The notes beneath the pieces are model-generated. The model was not told the DNA's origin. It worked only from the letters and a program-made list of their open reading frames with translations, and made no database searches. Of a stretch of 64,000 bases of DNA, positions 18,407 through 28,198 are shown one piece after another. A program made the translations under genes and the position numbers. The stretch is taken from NCBI RefSeq assembly GCF_035627495.1, contig NZ_DASPLO010000197.1:1-64000 (forward strand), read 5' to 3'. This stretch comes from Methylocaldum sp035627495 (GTDB lineage: Bacteria > Pseudomonadota > Gammaproteobacteria > Methylococcales > Methylococcaceae). Every line of letters begins with the position of its first letter. Position 1 is the stretch's first letter.

Positions 18407-19237
18407 ACTTACGCAGCCAGTCTTGAATGAGGTTACCGAGATCACTCCCAAAGGATACTCGGACCTCGATGTCATCCAAAATGATGAGTCCCGCTGAGTG
18501 GCGGTTGGGCAAAGGACGCTTAGTGCCCAAAGTTGCCGGTCGGAGTTTACAGAAGCCGTCGTTCGCCAATAAGGCTTCCCGAAGTGCTGTTGCTGTCGAA
18601 CTGAGGCAGGTAGCGTGTTGGCGGTGGTTGGTCTGATCGCGAACTCTTTCCCTTTGGGACTTAAAGGGTAATGACGGGTACCGTTCTGGACGTTCGTCCA
18701 TCAACAGCATGGACCTGGGGCGATGTACAGGTCGACCCGGCAAAGCGATTGCTTGCCGCCGTACCCAATAGCGGGAGTCGATGCTACTGTTCATCCGGAG
18801 CAGGCCGGGGTTCGAAGTATATCTTCGCAGTTGTCCGAGCCAAATCCTCCGGCGTTCCCCCATGACCCTGAATTTTGAATTCGGCCTTCGTCCGCTCATA
18901 GATGTGTGCGGCCTGGGTTAGGTCTAACATTCCAACATTCGTCTATTAAGGTGGCCATAAAATTCACGAGTCCCGTTCGCGTTGAGCGCAGAACGCGAAG
19001 CGTCCGAAGTCGAACCAGCGGGGCCAGCCCTTCGACAAGCTCAAGGCGAACGTATTTAAGGGGCGGATTAATAAAGGAAGTTCTGATCAGGCCCTATTTC
19101 CCGGCGCCCACACTCCGGTTTGGGGGCCGTATCCGTGAAGTCCCGGCTTCACGAACCAATTATGGAAGCTAAAGATTTCGAAACAGCTCTCCCAAGCTAG
19201 AGACTTGAAACGAGCAACGTTACCTAACGCGTTTACC
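18407..19237. other. Intergenic region, no supported gene
   Basis: About 830 bp without a recognisable gene. Long minus-strand frames here (for example 18393-18899) have no start signal or known motif. At about 19030-19060 there is half of a dispersed repeat (CCCTTCGACAAGCTCAAGG) of a type that recurs around 34060 and 51460-51540. Confidence 0.4.
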
Positions 19238-20596
19238 ATGACAGATCACCGCACCCCCACAGCCCATCAGCCTCTGTCCAGAAAGACGATGATGCTGTAC
19301 GCACTGCCGCATCTGACCGATGCGGTCATGACCTTGCCGATGGCGCTGTTTATACCGGCTTTTTACTCCAGTGAGCTGGGATTGCCGTTGGCTGGCGTGG
19401 GGGCGATGATCGCTGTCTCGCGCATCGTCGATGTGATTTCCGATCCCTTGATCGGCGTCGTCAGTGACCGCCTGCATACCCGCTGGGGCAGACGAAAGCC
19501 CTGGTTGGCCGCGGGAACCCCGATCATCATGCTGGCGACCTGGATGCTATTCGTTCCGGCCGGTCAAGTTTCACTCACCTACCTGATGATCTGGGCCTGC
19601 CTGCTGTCGATCGGATACTCGGTATTCGATTTGCCTTACAAAGCCTGGGGCGCCGAGCTGTCGACCGGCTATGCGGAACGTTCCCGCATTGCCGCCTGGC
19701 GCGAAGGATTCGGCGCTGCCGGCCAATTTATGTTCCTCGCCGTTCTGCTATTGATGGGAATCACGAACCGGCAAAGCGGCAAAGAAGAAATGTTCGCGAT
19801 AGCATTAATGGTCGTCGTCAGCCTGCCGCCATTGGTCGCGGTCACGCTCAGGCTGGTCTCTGAACGGCCGCCCGAAAAGCTGGCCGGACAGGTTCTGATA
19901 GGCTGGTCCGCGATGCTTTCGCTGTTCAGTAACCGGGCCTTCCTCAGAACCGTGCTCGCCATCATTTTGTTCGGCTCCGGATTGATGATCCAAGCGACCC
20001 TGCATAAACTCGTGCTGACGCATGTGATCGGCCGGCCCGAACTGTTCGCTCCGTTGATTCTAGGCGAAACCGTCGCCTCCCTGGCCGCCATGCCGTTATG
20101 GATGCGGCTCTCCGATCGTATCGGAAAGCACCGCGCCGTGACATTGGCCGCACTCTGGGTCGGCGTCTGGAGCCTGCCGATGCCTTGGGTCGGCGCCGGT
20201 GATATCGTGTCGTACAGCGCCTTGATTGCGCTGCGCGGCGGCAGTTTCGCGGCAATTTTTTTCCTGTCGAATTCGATCGCCGCCGACGTGGTCGATCAGG
20301 ACACGCTGGACACCGGCAAACAGCGCACAGGCTTGTTTTTCGCGCTATGGGGCATGGCGATCAAACTGGCTGTTGCCCTTGGCGTGATGATGGGTACGGG
20401 ACTTCCCGCGATGTTCGGATTTGTTCCGACGGCAGCCAGTCATACGCCGTCTTCGATCTCGGCGTTGATGCATATTTACGGCTGGCTGCCCTGTCTAATC
20501 ATGGTGCTGGCGTTTCCTTTGCTTTGGAACTTCCCTATCGACGAGGCTTGTCACCGAAAACTGCGCGCGCGAATCGACGAACGGAACGCCGGTTAA
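19238..20596 (+). CDS. GPH-family sugar:cation symporter
   Basis: 452 residues from ATG 19238; a TTG at 19205 would add 11. Twelve hydrophobic segments can be followed. The N-terminal half carries the family signature DVISDPLIGVVSDRLHTRWGRRKPWLAAG, of which DPLIG and RWGRRKP are the conserved cores of glycoside-pentoside-hexuronide:cation symporters (melibiose permease family). The C-terminal half has ADVVDQDTLDTGKQRTGLFFALW, also typical. It should import a sugar or glycoside with Na+ or H+; the substrate is not readable. The next gene, a glycosyltransferase, follows after 49 bp. Confidence 0.85.
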   Translation: MTDHRTPTAHQPLSRKTMMLYALPHLTDAVMTLPMALFIPAFYSSELGLPLAGVGAMIAVSRIVDVISDPLIGVVSDRLHTRWGRRKPWLAAGTPIIMLATWMLFVPAGQVSLTYLMIWACLLSIGYSVFDLPYKAWGAELSTGYAERSRIAAWREGFGAAGQFMFLAVLLLMGITNRQSGKEEMFAIALMVVVSLPPLVAVTLRLVSERPPEKLAGQVLIGWSAMLSLFSNRAFLRTVLAIILFGSGLMIQATLHKLVLTHVIGRPELFAPLILGETVASLAAMPLWMRLSDRIGKHRAVTLAALWVGVWSLPMPWVGAGDIVSYSALIALRGGSFAAIFFLSNSIAADVVDQDTLDTGKQRTGLFFALWGMAIKLAVALGVMMGTGLPAMFGFVPTAASHTPSSISALMHIYGWLPCLIMVLAFPLLWNFPIDEACHRKLRARIDERNAG

Positions 20597-20645
20597 AACA
20601 TTAAACCCGCCTCAACCAAAAATAATAATTTAAGGAGCGGCCGAT

Positions 20646-21722
20646 ATGAGAATTGCATTGATCAGCGATGCATGGCATCCGCAAATCAACGGGATCGTAA
20701 CGACACTGACTCGCACAACGGAGGCCCTGTACAGACTTGGGCACACGGTCGAACTGTTCACGCCGGATCGTTATCGTACCTGGCCCTGCCCAGGCTATCC
20801 GGCGGTCGGTTTGGCTTTCTTGTGCGGCCCGCGCCTTCGGCCGAATATCAGAGCTTTTAAGCCGGACGCCATCCATCTCGCGACGGAAGGCTCGATCGGC
20901 TTCGCCGCTCGGCGCTACTGCCTGGAAAGAGGCTACAACTTCACCACCGCGTTCCATAGCCGGTTTCCGGAATATTTTAAAATGCGCGTCGGTCTGCCCT
21001 TGTGGATCAGTTACAGTTACTTGCGCTGGTTCCACAGCGAGAGCACGCGCATCATGGTGTCCACCGAGTCGCTGCGTCGGGAATTGTCCGGCAAAGGCTT
21101 CAACAACCGCCTGGTCATTTGGTCGCGCGGCGTCGATACAGAGTTATACCGGCCCAGGGAGAAAGACTTCTTGCGCGCTCCACGTCCTATTTTTATATAT
21201 CTCGGCCGCGTGGCCATCGAGAAAAACGTGGAGGATTTTCTGAAACTGGACTTGCCGGGCACCAAGTATGTCATCGGCGACGGACCGCAGCGTCCCGAAC
21301 TGGAGCAAAAATATCCGATGGCGCGGTTTTTGGGCTATCAAACCGGCGAGGCACAGGCACGCTCGATAGCCGCTGCGGACGTCATGGTCTTCCCAAGCCG
21401 CACCGATACGTTCGGCCTGGTGATTCTGGAAGCGCTCGCCTCGGGCATCCCGGTCGCCGCCTATCCGGAAACGGGTCCGAAAAATATTATCGGCAACGCA
21501 CCGGTCGGTGTTCTCGCCGGCGACCTCAAACAAGCGGCGCTGAACGCCCTCAAGCTCAATCCCGCCGACTGCCGCCGCCATGCGCTGAGCTATTCCTGGG
21601 AGCAAAGCGCCCGCCAGTTCGTCGGCAATCTGACGCCGATGATCCACACAAGCGGCAATGCAGGATTTTTTCCTGACCGCGAAGTAATCCTCGATGAAGT
21701 GCAGCGGAATCGAGGTGATTAG
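20646..21722 (+). CDS. GT4-family glycosyltransferase
   Basis: 358 residues, ATG preceded by TAAGGAG at good distance. GT-B fold: N-terminal acceptor half starting MRIALISDAWHPQINGIV with the flexible Gly region, C-terminal donor half beginning near PRPIFIYLGRVAIEKNVEDFL and containing DTFGLVILEALASGIPV (the EX7E element) and AAYPETG. It resembles retaining GT4 enzymes of the PimB/MgtA/SqdX type that transfer mannose, glucose or sulfoquinovose to lipids. With the symporter before it, it may be part of a small glycoside-handling operon, but donor and acceptor are unknown. Confidence 0.85.
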   Translation: MRIALISDAWHPQINGIVTTLTRTTEALYRLGHTVELFTPDRYRTWPCPGYPAVGLAFLCGPRLRPNIRAFKPDAIHLATEGSIGFAARRYCLERGYNFTTAFHSRFPEYFKMRVGLPLWISYSYLRWFHSESTRIMVSTESLRRELSGKGFNNRLVIWSRGVDTELYRPREKDFLRAPRPIFIYLGRVAIEKNVEDFLKLDLPGTKYVIGDGPQRPELEQKYPMARFLGYQTGEAQARSIAAADVMVFPSRTDTFGLVILEALASGIPVAAYPETGPKNIIGNAPVGVLAGDLKQAALNALKLNPADCRRHALSYSWEQSARQFVGNLTPMIHTSGNAGFFPDREVILDEVQRNRGD

Positions 21723-22196
21723 GATTAGCGCCGATTGCACCGTTTCCACAAATCTTCGTCTATGCCATTAAGTTAATTTGTGTAGGGTGGATAAGCGCAT
21801 AGGAAAAATAAACGCCCTTTTTAGCCAAATCGGAATGTATTGAACGACGTGCGAGTTGTTACTTCCGATTCTGAGTCCGATTGATTTTCGACAAGACCTC
21901 GTACAGAACGTTGGGCGCTCTTTCGGAAGCAATCCGAAAAGGGGACACGGATAAGGATCAGATCAACGTGACTCGGATTCTTCAGGGTGGAACCCGATCA
22001 CGCGGGCTGCTGCCCGTCCCGCCCAGGTTAATCCTGGGAGCATTCCGAAAATGTCTCTTGTGAAACTCAAATTTTTCAATTCAGTCCGTGGTATCGGGTG
22101 CAACCCTGGCCTTGAAACGAGTCTAAGGGGAACTTTGCAGTCCGCCACCTCCTAGGGGGAGAACTGCACCCGCTAGGGACGGCTGAAGTGGCTGGG
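21723..22196. other. Intergenic region, nothing recognised
   Basis: About 470 bp upstream of the histidine kinase without a supported gene, RNA or repeat. It presumably holds the kinase promoter. Confidence 0.4.
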
Positions 22197-24638
22197 ATGC
22201 CCCGTGAGGTTACGCAAGAGGAGGTGGGCCATCCCACAGTGACCACAATGAAAGATTTATCGGAAACCGAGCTTCTCCAGAGGCTGGCCGCGTGCCGGGA
22301 CGGTAGCGATGATCAGCCGTGCCAGAACGAGCTGGCGCGGCTGATCCATGAACTCCAGGCGCATGCGCTGGAATTAGAGTCCCAGAACCGCGAACTTCGG
22401 CTGACCCAAGAGGCGCTCAAACAGTCCCGCGACCGCTATGCCGAGCTCTATGAAGCCGCGCCGATCGGCTATCTGAACCTGGACTCCCAAGGGGTAATCC
22501 GAGACATCAATCGGGCCGGGGCGACCCTGCTCGGCCGAGAGCGCGTACATCTGGTGGGTTCGCCTTTGCTCCCCTGGGTGGCTCCGGAAGATCAATCCAA
22601 ATTTCTGGCGCACCTCCAAGACTGCCGACAACAGGGCCAAGCCGTGGCGGAACTGACCCTCCTCACCCCAGCGGGGACCCGCCTGGCTGTCCAACTTGCC
22701 AGCCAGGAAACCCGCGGCCACGAAAACGGACGGATTCGGTATTTGACGGCTCTGACCGAGCTCACCGAGCGGAAGCGCGCGGACGCCTTGCGGCGCCAAT
22801 GGGCGGCCATTGTGGAATCCTCGGACGATGCCATCCTCGGCAAGACCTTGGAGGGGATCATCACCAGCTGGAATGCCGGCGCGGAGCGGCTGTTCGGCTA
22901 TACCGCCGACGAGGCCATCGGCCGTCCCATGACCTTCATCATCCCCCCCGAGCGGCAGGCGGAGGAGCGGGAGATTCTTCGCCGGATCGGCCAGGGTCAG
23001 CGCATCGAGCATTATGAGACGGAGCGCCTCGGGAAAGACGGCCGCCGGATCGCCGTCTCGCTCACCGTCTCCCCCTTTCAAGATGAGCAGGGCCGGGTCA
23101 TTGGCGCCTCCACGATTGCCCGCGACATCACCGAGCGCAAAGCGGCCGAGCGGCAGCTCAAGGAACGGGAAGCCTTCGCGAACAAGGTCCTGATGTCCTC
23201 CCTGAACGGCCTCTACATCTACGACGTGAAGGCCGGGAGCGATGTCTTCATCAATGCCCAGTGCACCCAGCTAACGGGATACACGCTTGAGGACCTCCAG
23301 GCCCTGGCTGGATCGGCCTTTTTCGCCCTGTTTCATCCGGACGACCAAGGCCGCATCATCGCCCACTTCAAAGCCCTTCTCGATACCGTCAACGGCGAGA
23401 CCCTGGAGATCGAGTATCGGTTTAAAACCGCGGACGGTCGCTGGATCTGGTGCGTTTCGCGCGATGCGGTGTTCGCCCGCGAGGCCGACGGGACCGTCCG
23501 GCAGATCATCGGTACCTTCCTGGACATCACCGAGCGCAAGCAGGCCGAGCACGCCCTGGCCGCCGAACGCTCCTTGCTCGACACGCTCCACATGGCGGCG
23601 CCGGTCGGATTAGCATTCCTCGATCCCCAGCTCCGCTATGTCCGCGTCAATGAAGCCTTGGCCGAGATGCACGGTCTTCCGGTAGCCGACCATTTGGGCC
23701 GCTCCCTTCAAGAGATCGTGCCGGAGCTCTGGCCCGCCGTGGAGTCGCTGTACCGAAGCGTGCTGGAACGCGGCGAGCCCGTCACGCAGGTGGACGTGAC
23801 CGGCGAGACGAAGGCGCAGCCGGGCGTCCGGCGGCACTGGCTGGCCAACTATTATCCGGTGCGGGTGGATCGCGAGATCATCGGCATCGGCGTCATCGTG
23901 CAGGACATCACCGAGCGCCAGCAGGCCGAAGAGGCACTGCGCGAAGCCGACCGCCGCAAGGATGAGTTTCTCGCCATGCTGGGCCATGAGCTTCGGAATC
24001 CCTTGATGCCGATCCGGAATGCCGTGCAGATCATGCACAAACTAGGCATGGCAGATCCCAAATTGATCTGGGTGCGGGATTTGATTGATCGCCAAGTCAC
24101 CCATTTGGTCCGGCTGGTGGATGATCTTTTGGATGTCTCCCGAATTAGCCGCGGCAAGATCGAACTCAAGAAGGAGCCGCTCACTCTGGCGGACATCGTG
24201 CAGCGGGCCGTGGAGACCAGCCGGCCGCTGATCGAGGCCCGCCGGCATCGATTCTCCGTGCATCTGCCACCGGAGCCGGTGCACGTCGAAGGCGATCTCA
24301 TCCGGCTGGCGCAGACGGTGTCGAACTTGCTCAACAATGCCGCCAAGTACACGCCGGAAGGCGGCCGGATCTGGCTGAAGGCGACACGTGAGCCTGAGGA
24401 AGTGGTCATCTCCGTGCGAGATACGGGGGAAGGCATTCCCAGCACTTTGCTGCCCCATCTTTTTAAGGCCTTCACCCAAGCCGAGCGCACCCTGGACCGG
24501 GCCCAAGGCGGCTTGGGGCTGGGCTTGACCATTGTCAAGCGTATCGTGGAACTGCACGGGGGACAGATCGAAGCCAGAAGCGAAGGGATAGGAAAGGGGA
24601 GCGAATTCATTGTGCGGCTGCCGGTCTGCGAGCCATAA
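22197..24638 (+). CDS. Multi-PAS sensor histidine kinase
   Basis: 813 residues from ATG 22197; GTG 22188 and ATG 22248 are alternatives and none has a strong ribosome-binding site. No membrane segment is seen, so the kinase is probably cytosolic. Four PAS/PAC units follow each other (about residues 75-190, 200-320, 325-450, 455-580), each ending in a DITERK-type boundary. The kinase core has the H-box FLAMLGHELRNPLMPIRN (His about 600), N-box LLNNAAKYTPEGG, G1 VRDTGEGIP, F-box and G2 GGLGLGLTIVKRIVELHGG. No receiver domain and no neighbouring response regulator, so it is an orphan kinase. PAS domains suggest redox or small-ligand sensing; no heme or flavin residue can be assigned. Confidence 0.88.
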   Translation: MPREVTQEEVGHPTVTTMKDLSETELLQRLAACRDGSDDQPCQNELARLIHELQAHALELESQNRELRLTQEALKQSRDRYAELYEAAPIGYLNLDSQGVIRDINRAGATLLGRERVHLVGSPLLPWVAPEDQSKFLAHLQDCRQQGQAVAELTLLTPAGTRLAVQLASQETRGHENGRIRYLTALTELTERKRADALRRQWAAIVESSDDAILGKTLEGIITSWNAGAERLFGYTADEAIGRPMTFIIPPERQAEEREILRRIGQGQRIEHYETERLGKDGRRIAVSLTVSPFQDEQGRVIGASTIARDITERKAAERQLKEREAFANKVLMSSLNGLYIYDVKAGSDVFINAQCTQLTGYTLEDLQALAGSAFFALFHPDDQGRIIAHFKALLDTVNGETLEIEYRFKTADGRWIWCVSRDAVFAREADGTVRQIIGTFLDITERKQAEHALAAERSLLDTLHMAAPVGLAFLDPQLRYVRVNEALAEMHGLPVADHLGRSLQEIVPELWPAVESLYRSVLERGEPVTQVDVTGETKAQPGVRRHWLANYYPVRVDREIIGIGVIVQDITERQQAEEALREADRRKDEFLAMLGHELRNPLMPIRNAVQIMHKLGMADPKLIWVRDLIDRQVTHLVRLVDDLLDVSRISRGKIELKKEPLTLADIVQRAVETSRPLIEARRHRFSVHLPPEPVHVEGDLIRLAQTVSNLLNNAAKYTPEGGRIWLKATREPEEVVISVRDTGEGIPSTLLPHLFKAFTQAERTLDRAQGGLGLGLTIVKRIVELHGGQIEARSEGIGKGSEFIVRLPVCEP

Positions 24639-24859
24639 GCGGTCCTTGGTCCTTTGGACGGAAGTTGCGCTTCCCCGCGCCGTGCCCCCTACGGGCGGGT
24701 GACAAGGCGAATTAACAGGCCGGCTGCCCCGATTCTGGCGAGAAAACTTATTCAAGAGGCTCAAGTCATAAGGTATTACTGCTTGTTAAGAAAGCAATAT
24801 CAGTAATCCCCCCTTTTGATGTTCAGGAACGACGCAGATCTCCGCCTAGGAGAGCCGGC

Positions 24860-25189
24860 ATGGAAGACACCGCTCAGCGGATCGTCGGTACCTGGCGGCT
24901 GGTCCATTCCGTCCGCATCAATCCGGTCAGCGCGTTGCTGGTTCTGCTCGTTCCGCTGGATGTGTTTCTAACGGTGCTGTCGGGCGCATCGGCACCGGCG
25001 ATTGGTGACCGACTCGCGCGCCTGACGTGGCGGCTCTTCCGCTGGATGTTCAGACTCTTCGGCCGCCCGCGGACTGATGGATACGAACGACAGGAGTTAC
25101 GTCATGGGAAAGCTGCAGGGAAAAATTGCGGTCGTCACCGGTGCATCCAAGGGAATCGGCGCATCCATTGCGCAATACTTGGCTGCTGA
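24860..25189 (+). pseudogene. Probable truncated ion-channel-like membrane protein
   Basis: 109 residues with a good start (AGGAGAGCC before ATG 24860). Residues about 15-40 are a hydrophobic segment (SALLVLLVPLDVFLTVLSG) followed by LTWRLFRWMFRLFGRP, which reminds me of the N-terminus of two-helix potassium-channel-like proteins of Proteobacteria. After about residue 72 the frame runs into the start of the SDR gene in another frame and becomes nonsense-like and Cys/Arg-rich. I read it as an N-terminal remnant cut off where the SDR gene begins. It could also be a real small protein. Confidence 0.35.
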
Positions 25190-25853
25190 AGGTGCAGCGG
25201 TTGTCGTCAACTATGCCTCCAGCAAGGAGGGAGCCGATCATGTCGTTGCCGAGATCATCGGCAAAGGCGGAAAGGCGATTGCGGTGCAGGCCGACATCGC
25301 GAAGGAGGCGGACATCCGACGCCTTTTCGCCGAGGCCAAGAAAGCCTTCGGCCCGCTCGACATCCTCGTGAACAACGCCGGCATCTACGAGTTTGCACCG
25401 CTGGAGAACGTGACGGCCGAGCACTTCCACAAAATGTTTAACCTCAACGTGCTGGGCCTGATTCTCGCGACGCAGGAAGCGGTCAAGCATTTCGGCCCCG
25501 CCGGCGGCAACATCGTGAATATCAGTTCGGTGGCCGCTACGTCGGCTCCGCCGAACACGTCGGTGTACAGTGCGAGCAAGGCCGCCGTCGACGCCGTGAC
25601 CAAGTCGCTAGCCAAGGAGTTGGGGGCGCGGAACATCCGCATCAATTCCATCAATCCGGGCATGGTCGAAACCGAAGGCGTGCATGCCGCCGGAATATCC
25701 AGCAGTGATTTCCGCAAGGAGGTCGAATCGCAAACGCCGCTCGGTCGGATCGGTCAGCCAAATGACATCGCGCCCGCCGCCGTGTTTCTGGTGTCGGCCG
25801 ATTCGGGGTGGATCACCGGCGAAACGCTCTATATCTCGGGCGGATTTCGGTAG
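25104..25853 (+). CDS. Short-chain dehydrogenase/reductase (classical SDR)
   Basis: 249 residues from ATG 25104, chosen because CAGGAG lies 8 bases upstream. NAD(P)-binding motif TGASKGIG near the N-terminus, NNAG about residue 88, catalytic Ser in NISSVAA, and YSASKAA with catalytic Tyr-x-x-x-Lys. The end GETLYISGGFR is typical of the 3-oxoacyl-ACP reductase/glucose-1-dehydrogenase group of classical SDRs. The substrate is not predictable from sequence. It overlaps the remnant ORF upstream and stands before the antiporter gene on the same strand. Confidence 0.88.
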   Translation: MGKLQGKIAVVTGASKGIGASIAQYLAAEGAAVVVNYASSKEGADHVVAEIIGKGGKAIAVQADIAKEADIRRLFAEAKKAFGPLDILVNNAGIYEFAPLENVTAEHFHKMFNLNVLGLILATQEAVKHFGPAGGNIVNISSVAATSAPPNTSVYSASKAAVDAVTKSLAKELGARNIRINSINPGMVETEGVHAAGISSSDFRKEVESQTPLGRIGQPNDIAPAAVFLVSADSGWITGETLYISGGFR

Positions 25854-26137
25854 TGCCTTCGTTGACAGAACGGGATCCTAAAGATAAGACCGCCGCTTCA
25901 ATGACGTTTCCACTCGATCAAGCCCGGCGGCAGCTTTCGAGTCAACCTCCATGGCGCGGGCTGGCAGATTCGCGCCTCTAAGGCACCTGACGAACTTTTC
26001 TGAAAACTTGTGGGGCGCCACCGGGGCAATACCGATTGCAGTTGCCAGGGTAAGATGGGCACATGGCGCCGCGCCGATCGGGAGAAACCCCCGGGCGGCC
26101 GCGCTTACACTCCGATTCGCCACAGGAAGTCACCCCG

Positions 26138-27955
26138 ATGATCTCGCTGGCTCAAATTGCCCTTTTTCTGTCGGCTGCCGTCGTGGCGGTACCGCTGTTC
26201 CGCTGGCTTCGGCTCAGTTCCATCGTGGGCTATCTGGCCGCCGGCCTGGCCATCGGGCCTTGGGGTCTTCGGCTGGTGACGGACGTGGGCCATATCCTCC
26301 ACGCCGCGGAGTTCGGCATCGTGCTGCTGATGTTCATCATCGGCCTGGAACTTCAGCCGACCCGCCTGTTGGCGCTACGGCGCACGGTGTTCGGGCTCGG
26401 CGGCGCGGAGGTAGGGCTCTGCACGCTCCTGCTCGCGGGAGCGGCCTACCTTGGCGGTCTGCCGCCGGTCGCTTCCCTGGTGGTGGGCTTCGGGCTGTCC
26501 CTGTCATCGACCCCACTGGTGCTGCAAGTGCTCGCGGAACGCGGCCAGCTCAAGGCATCCCACGGGCGCTCCGCCTTCGGAATCCTCCTGTTTCAGGACC
26601 TCGCCGTGCTGCCCGCGCTCGCCGTCTTACCCATTTTGTCGACCGGTTCCGTGGTGCCCGATAATGGCGTCTCGCCCTGGCTGGCATTGGGTAAGCTGGT
26701 CGCGGCGTTGGCGGGGGTGGTCATCGGGGGCCGGATCGTCCTCCGGCCGCTGCTCCGGGTGGTGGCCAAGACCGGGGTCACCGAGGCATTTACGGCCGCG
26801 GCCCTGCTGACCATCATCGCCACGGCCTTGCTGGTGAACCAAGCCGGGCTGTCCATGGCCTTGGGCGCGTTCCTGGCAGGGGTATTGCTGGCCGATTCGG
26901 AGTTCCGCCATGAGCTGGAGGCCGACATCGAGCCTTTCAAGGGATTGCTGCTCGGGCTGTTCTTCATCGCGGTGGGGATGTCGGCCAATCTCGGCCTGGT
27001 GACGGGGACGCCCGGCGCACTCCTGGCGGTGACGCTCGGATTCCTGCTCATCAAGATTCTGGCCGTATCGGCTTTGGGCAAGTTGACCCGCCATCCGGGG
27101 GATTCGGCGTTTCGGCTGGGTTTCACCTTGCCCGCGGGCGGCGAATTCGCCTTCGTGCTGTTCACGCTGGCCGCCCGTCAGCGGATTCTCGACGAGGCCA
27201 CGGCCGATCTGCTCATACTCGCCGTGACCCTGTCGATGATTCTGGGGCCGCTGTTGCTCGCCTTCTACGACACCCATCTCCAATCCTGGCTCTCGCCCGC
27301 GGCGGAACGGCCCTTCGATCCCATCGAGGAACGGGAAAACCGGATCATCATCGCGGGTTTCGGTCGGTTCGGGCAGATCGTCGCCCGTGTCCTTCGGGCC
27401 CGGCGCATCCGCTTCACGGCGCTCGATGCCAACCAGACCCAGGTGGACTTTGTGCGCCGCTACGGCAACAAGGTGTTCTACGGCGATGCCGCTCGCCTGG
27501 ATCTCTTGCGCGCCGCCGGGGCGGATCGGGCCGAGGTCTTTGTGCTGGCCATCGATGACGTGGAGGCTTCGGTGCGCGTCGCGGAATTGCTGCGCGACCA
27601 TTTTCCCCACCTGAAGGTCTTCGCCAGGGCTCGCAACCGACAACACGCGTTCCGGTTGATGGATTTCGGCGTCCGCTACCTGATTCGGGAAACCTACGTC
27701 TCCAGCCTGGAGCTGACAACGGCGGTTCTGGAAGCCCTCGGAGAAACCCGGACAAACGCCGTCGACGCGGTGCGCCTGTTTCGCCGGCACGACGAGAACA
27801 CCCTGGCGGCCCAGTACGCGATAAAAGACGATGAAGCCAAGATTATCGCCAGCACACGGGAGTCGGCCCAGCAATTGGAGCATCTGTTCGAGACGGACCG
27901 GCAGGAAGAGCCGAGCCCGCGCGAATCGGCCGACCAGGCCCATTTCCCATCCTGA
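26138..27955 (+). CDS. CPA2-family cation:proton antiporter with TrkA-N domain (Kef type)
   Basis: 605 residues from ATG 26138, with CAGGAAG upstream; the longer frame from 26063 is unlikely. About twelve membrane segments (residues 5-385) with the family patterns SSIVGYLAAGLAIGPWG, FGIVLLMFIIGLELQP and FGLSLSSTPLVLQVL. From about residue 400 a TrkA-N/RCK nucleotide-binding domain follows (IIIAGFGRFGQIVARVL, then ALDANQTQVD). This is the build of KefB/KefC and YbaL, K+ efflux systems gated by glutathione adducts or nucleotides. No KefF/KefG-like partner is adjacent. A perfect hairpin ATCCGCCG-ACCCTT-CGGCGGAT lies just behind the stop. Confidence 0.88.
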   Translation: MISLAQIALFLSAAVVAVPLFRWLRLSSIVGYLAAGLAIGPWGLRLVTDVGHILHAAEFGIVLLMFIIGLELQPTRLLALRRTVFGLGGAEVGLCTLLLAGAAYLGGLPPVASLVVGFGLSLSSTPLVLQVLAERGQLKASHGRSAFGILLFQDLAVLPALAVLPILSTGSVVPDNGVSPWLALGKLVAALAGVVIGGRIVLRPLLRVVAKTGVTEAFTAAALLTIIATALLVNQAGLSMALGAFLAGVLLADSEFRHELEADIEPFKGLLLGLFFIAVGMSANLGLVTGTPGALLAVTLGFLLIKILAVSALGKLTRHPGDSAFRLGFTLPAGGEFAFVLFTLAARQRILDEATADLLILAVTLSMILGPLLLAFYDTHLQSWLSPAAERPFDPIEERENRIIIAGFGRFGQIVARVLRARRIRFTALDANQTQVDFVRRYGNKVFYGDAARLDLLRAAGADRAEVFVLAIDDVEASVRVAELLRDHFPHLKVFARARNRQHAFRLMDFGVRYLIRETYVSSLELTTAVLEALGETRTNAVDAVRLFRRHDENTLAAQYAIKDDEAKIIASTRESAQQLEHLFETDRQEEPSPRESADQAHFPS

Positions 27956-28198
27956 ATCCGCCGACCCTTCGGCGGATACGAAATAGGCTTAGCAACGATC
28001 CCGCGCAGATGGCAGGTTTTCGGCCGCAAGCGCCCATCGACGAATAGCTGCTTGCTACTCTCCGACCTACTTATGTGTCGAGAGGGCGTAGACGGAGGGA
28101 TGGAGCGCACAAATGTTCGAGTTTGTGCCGCTGATGGATGGCGCAACTCGCCTCGACGGCCCCGCCACCCGGTGGGGCGGGCGAACGTTGCTGGGTTC

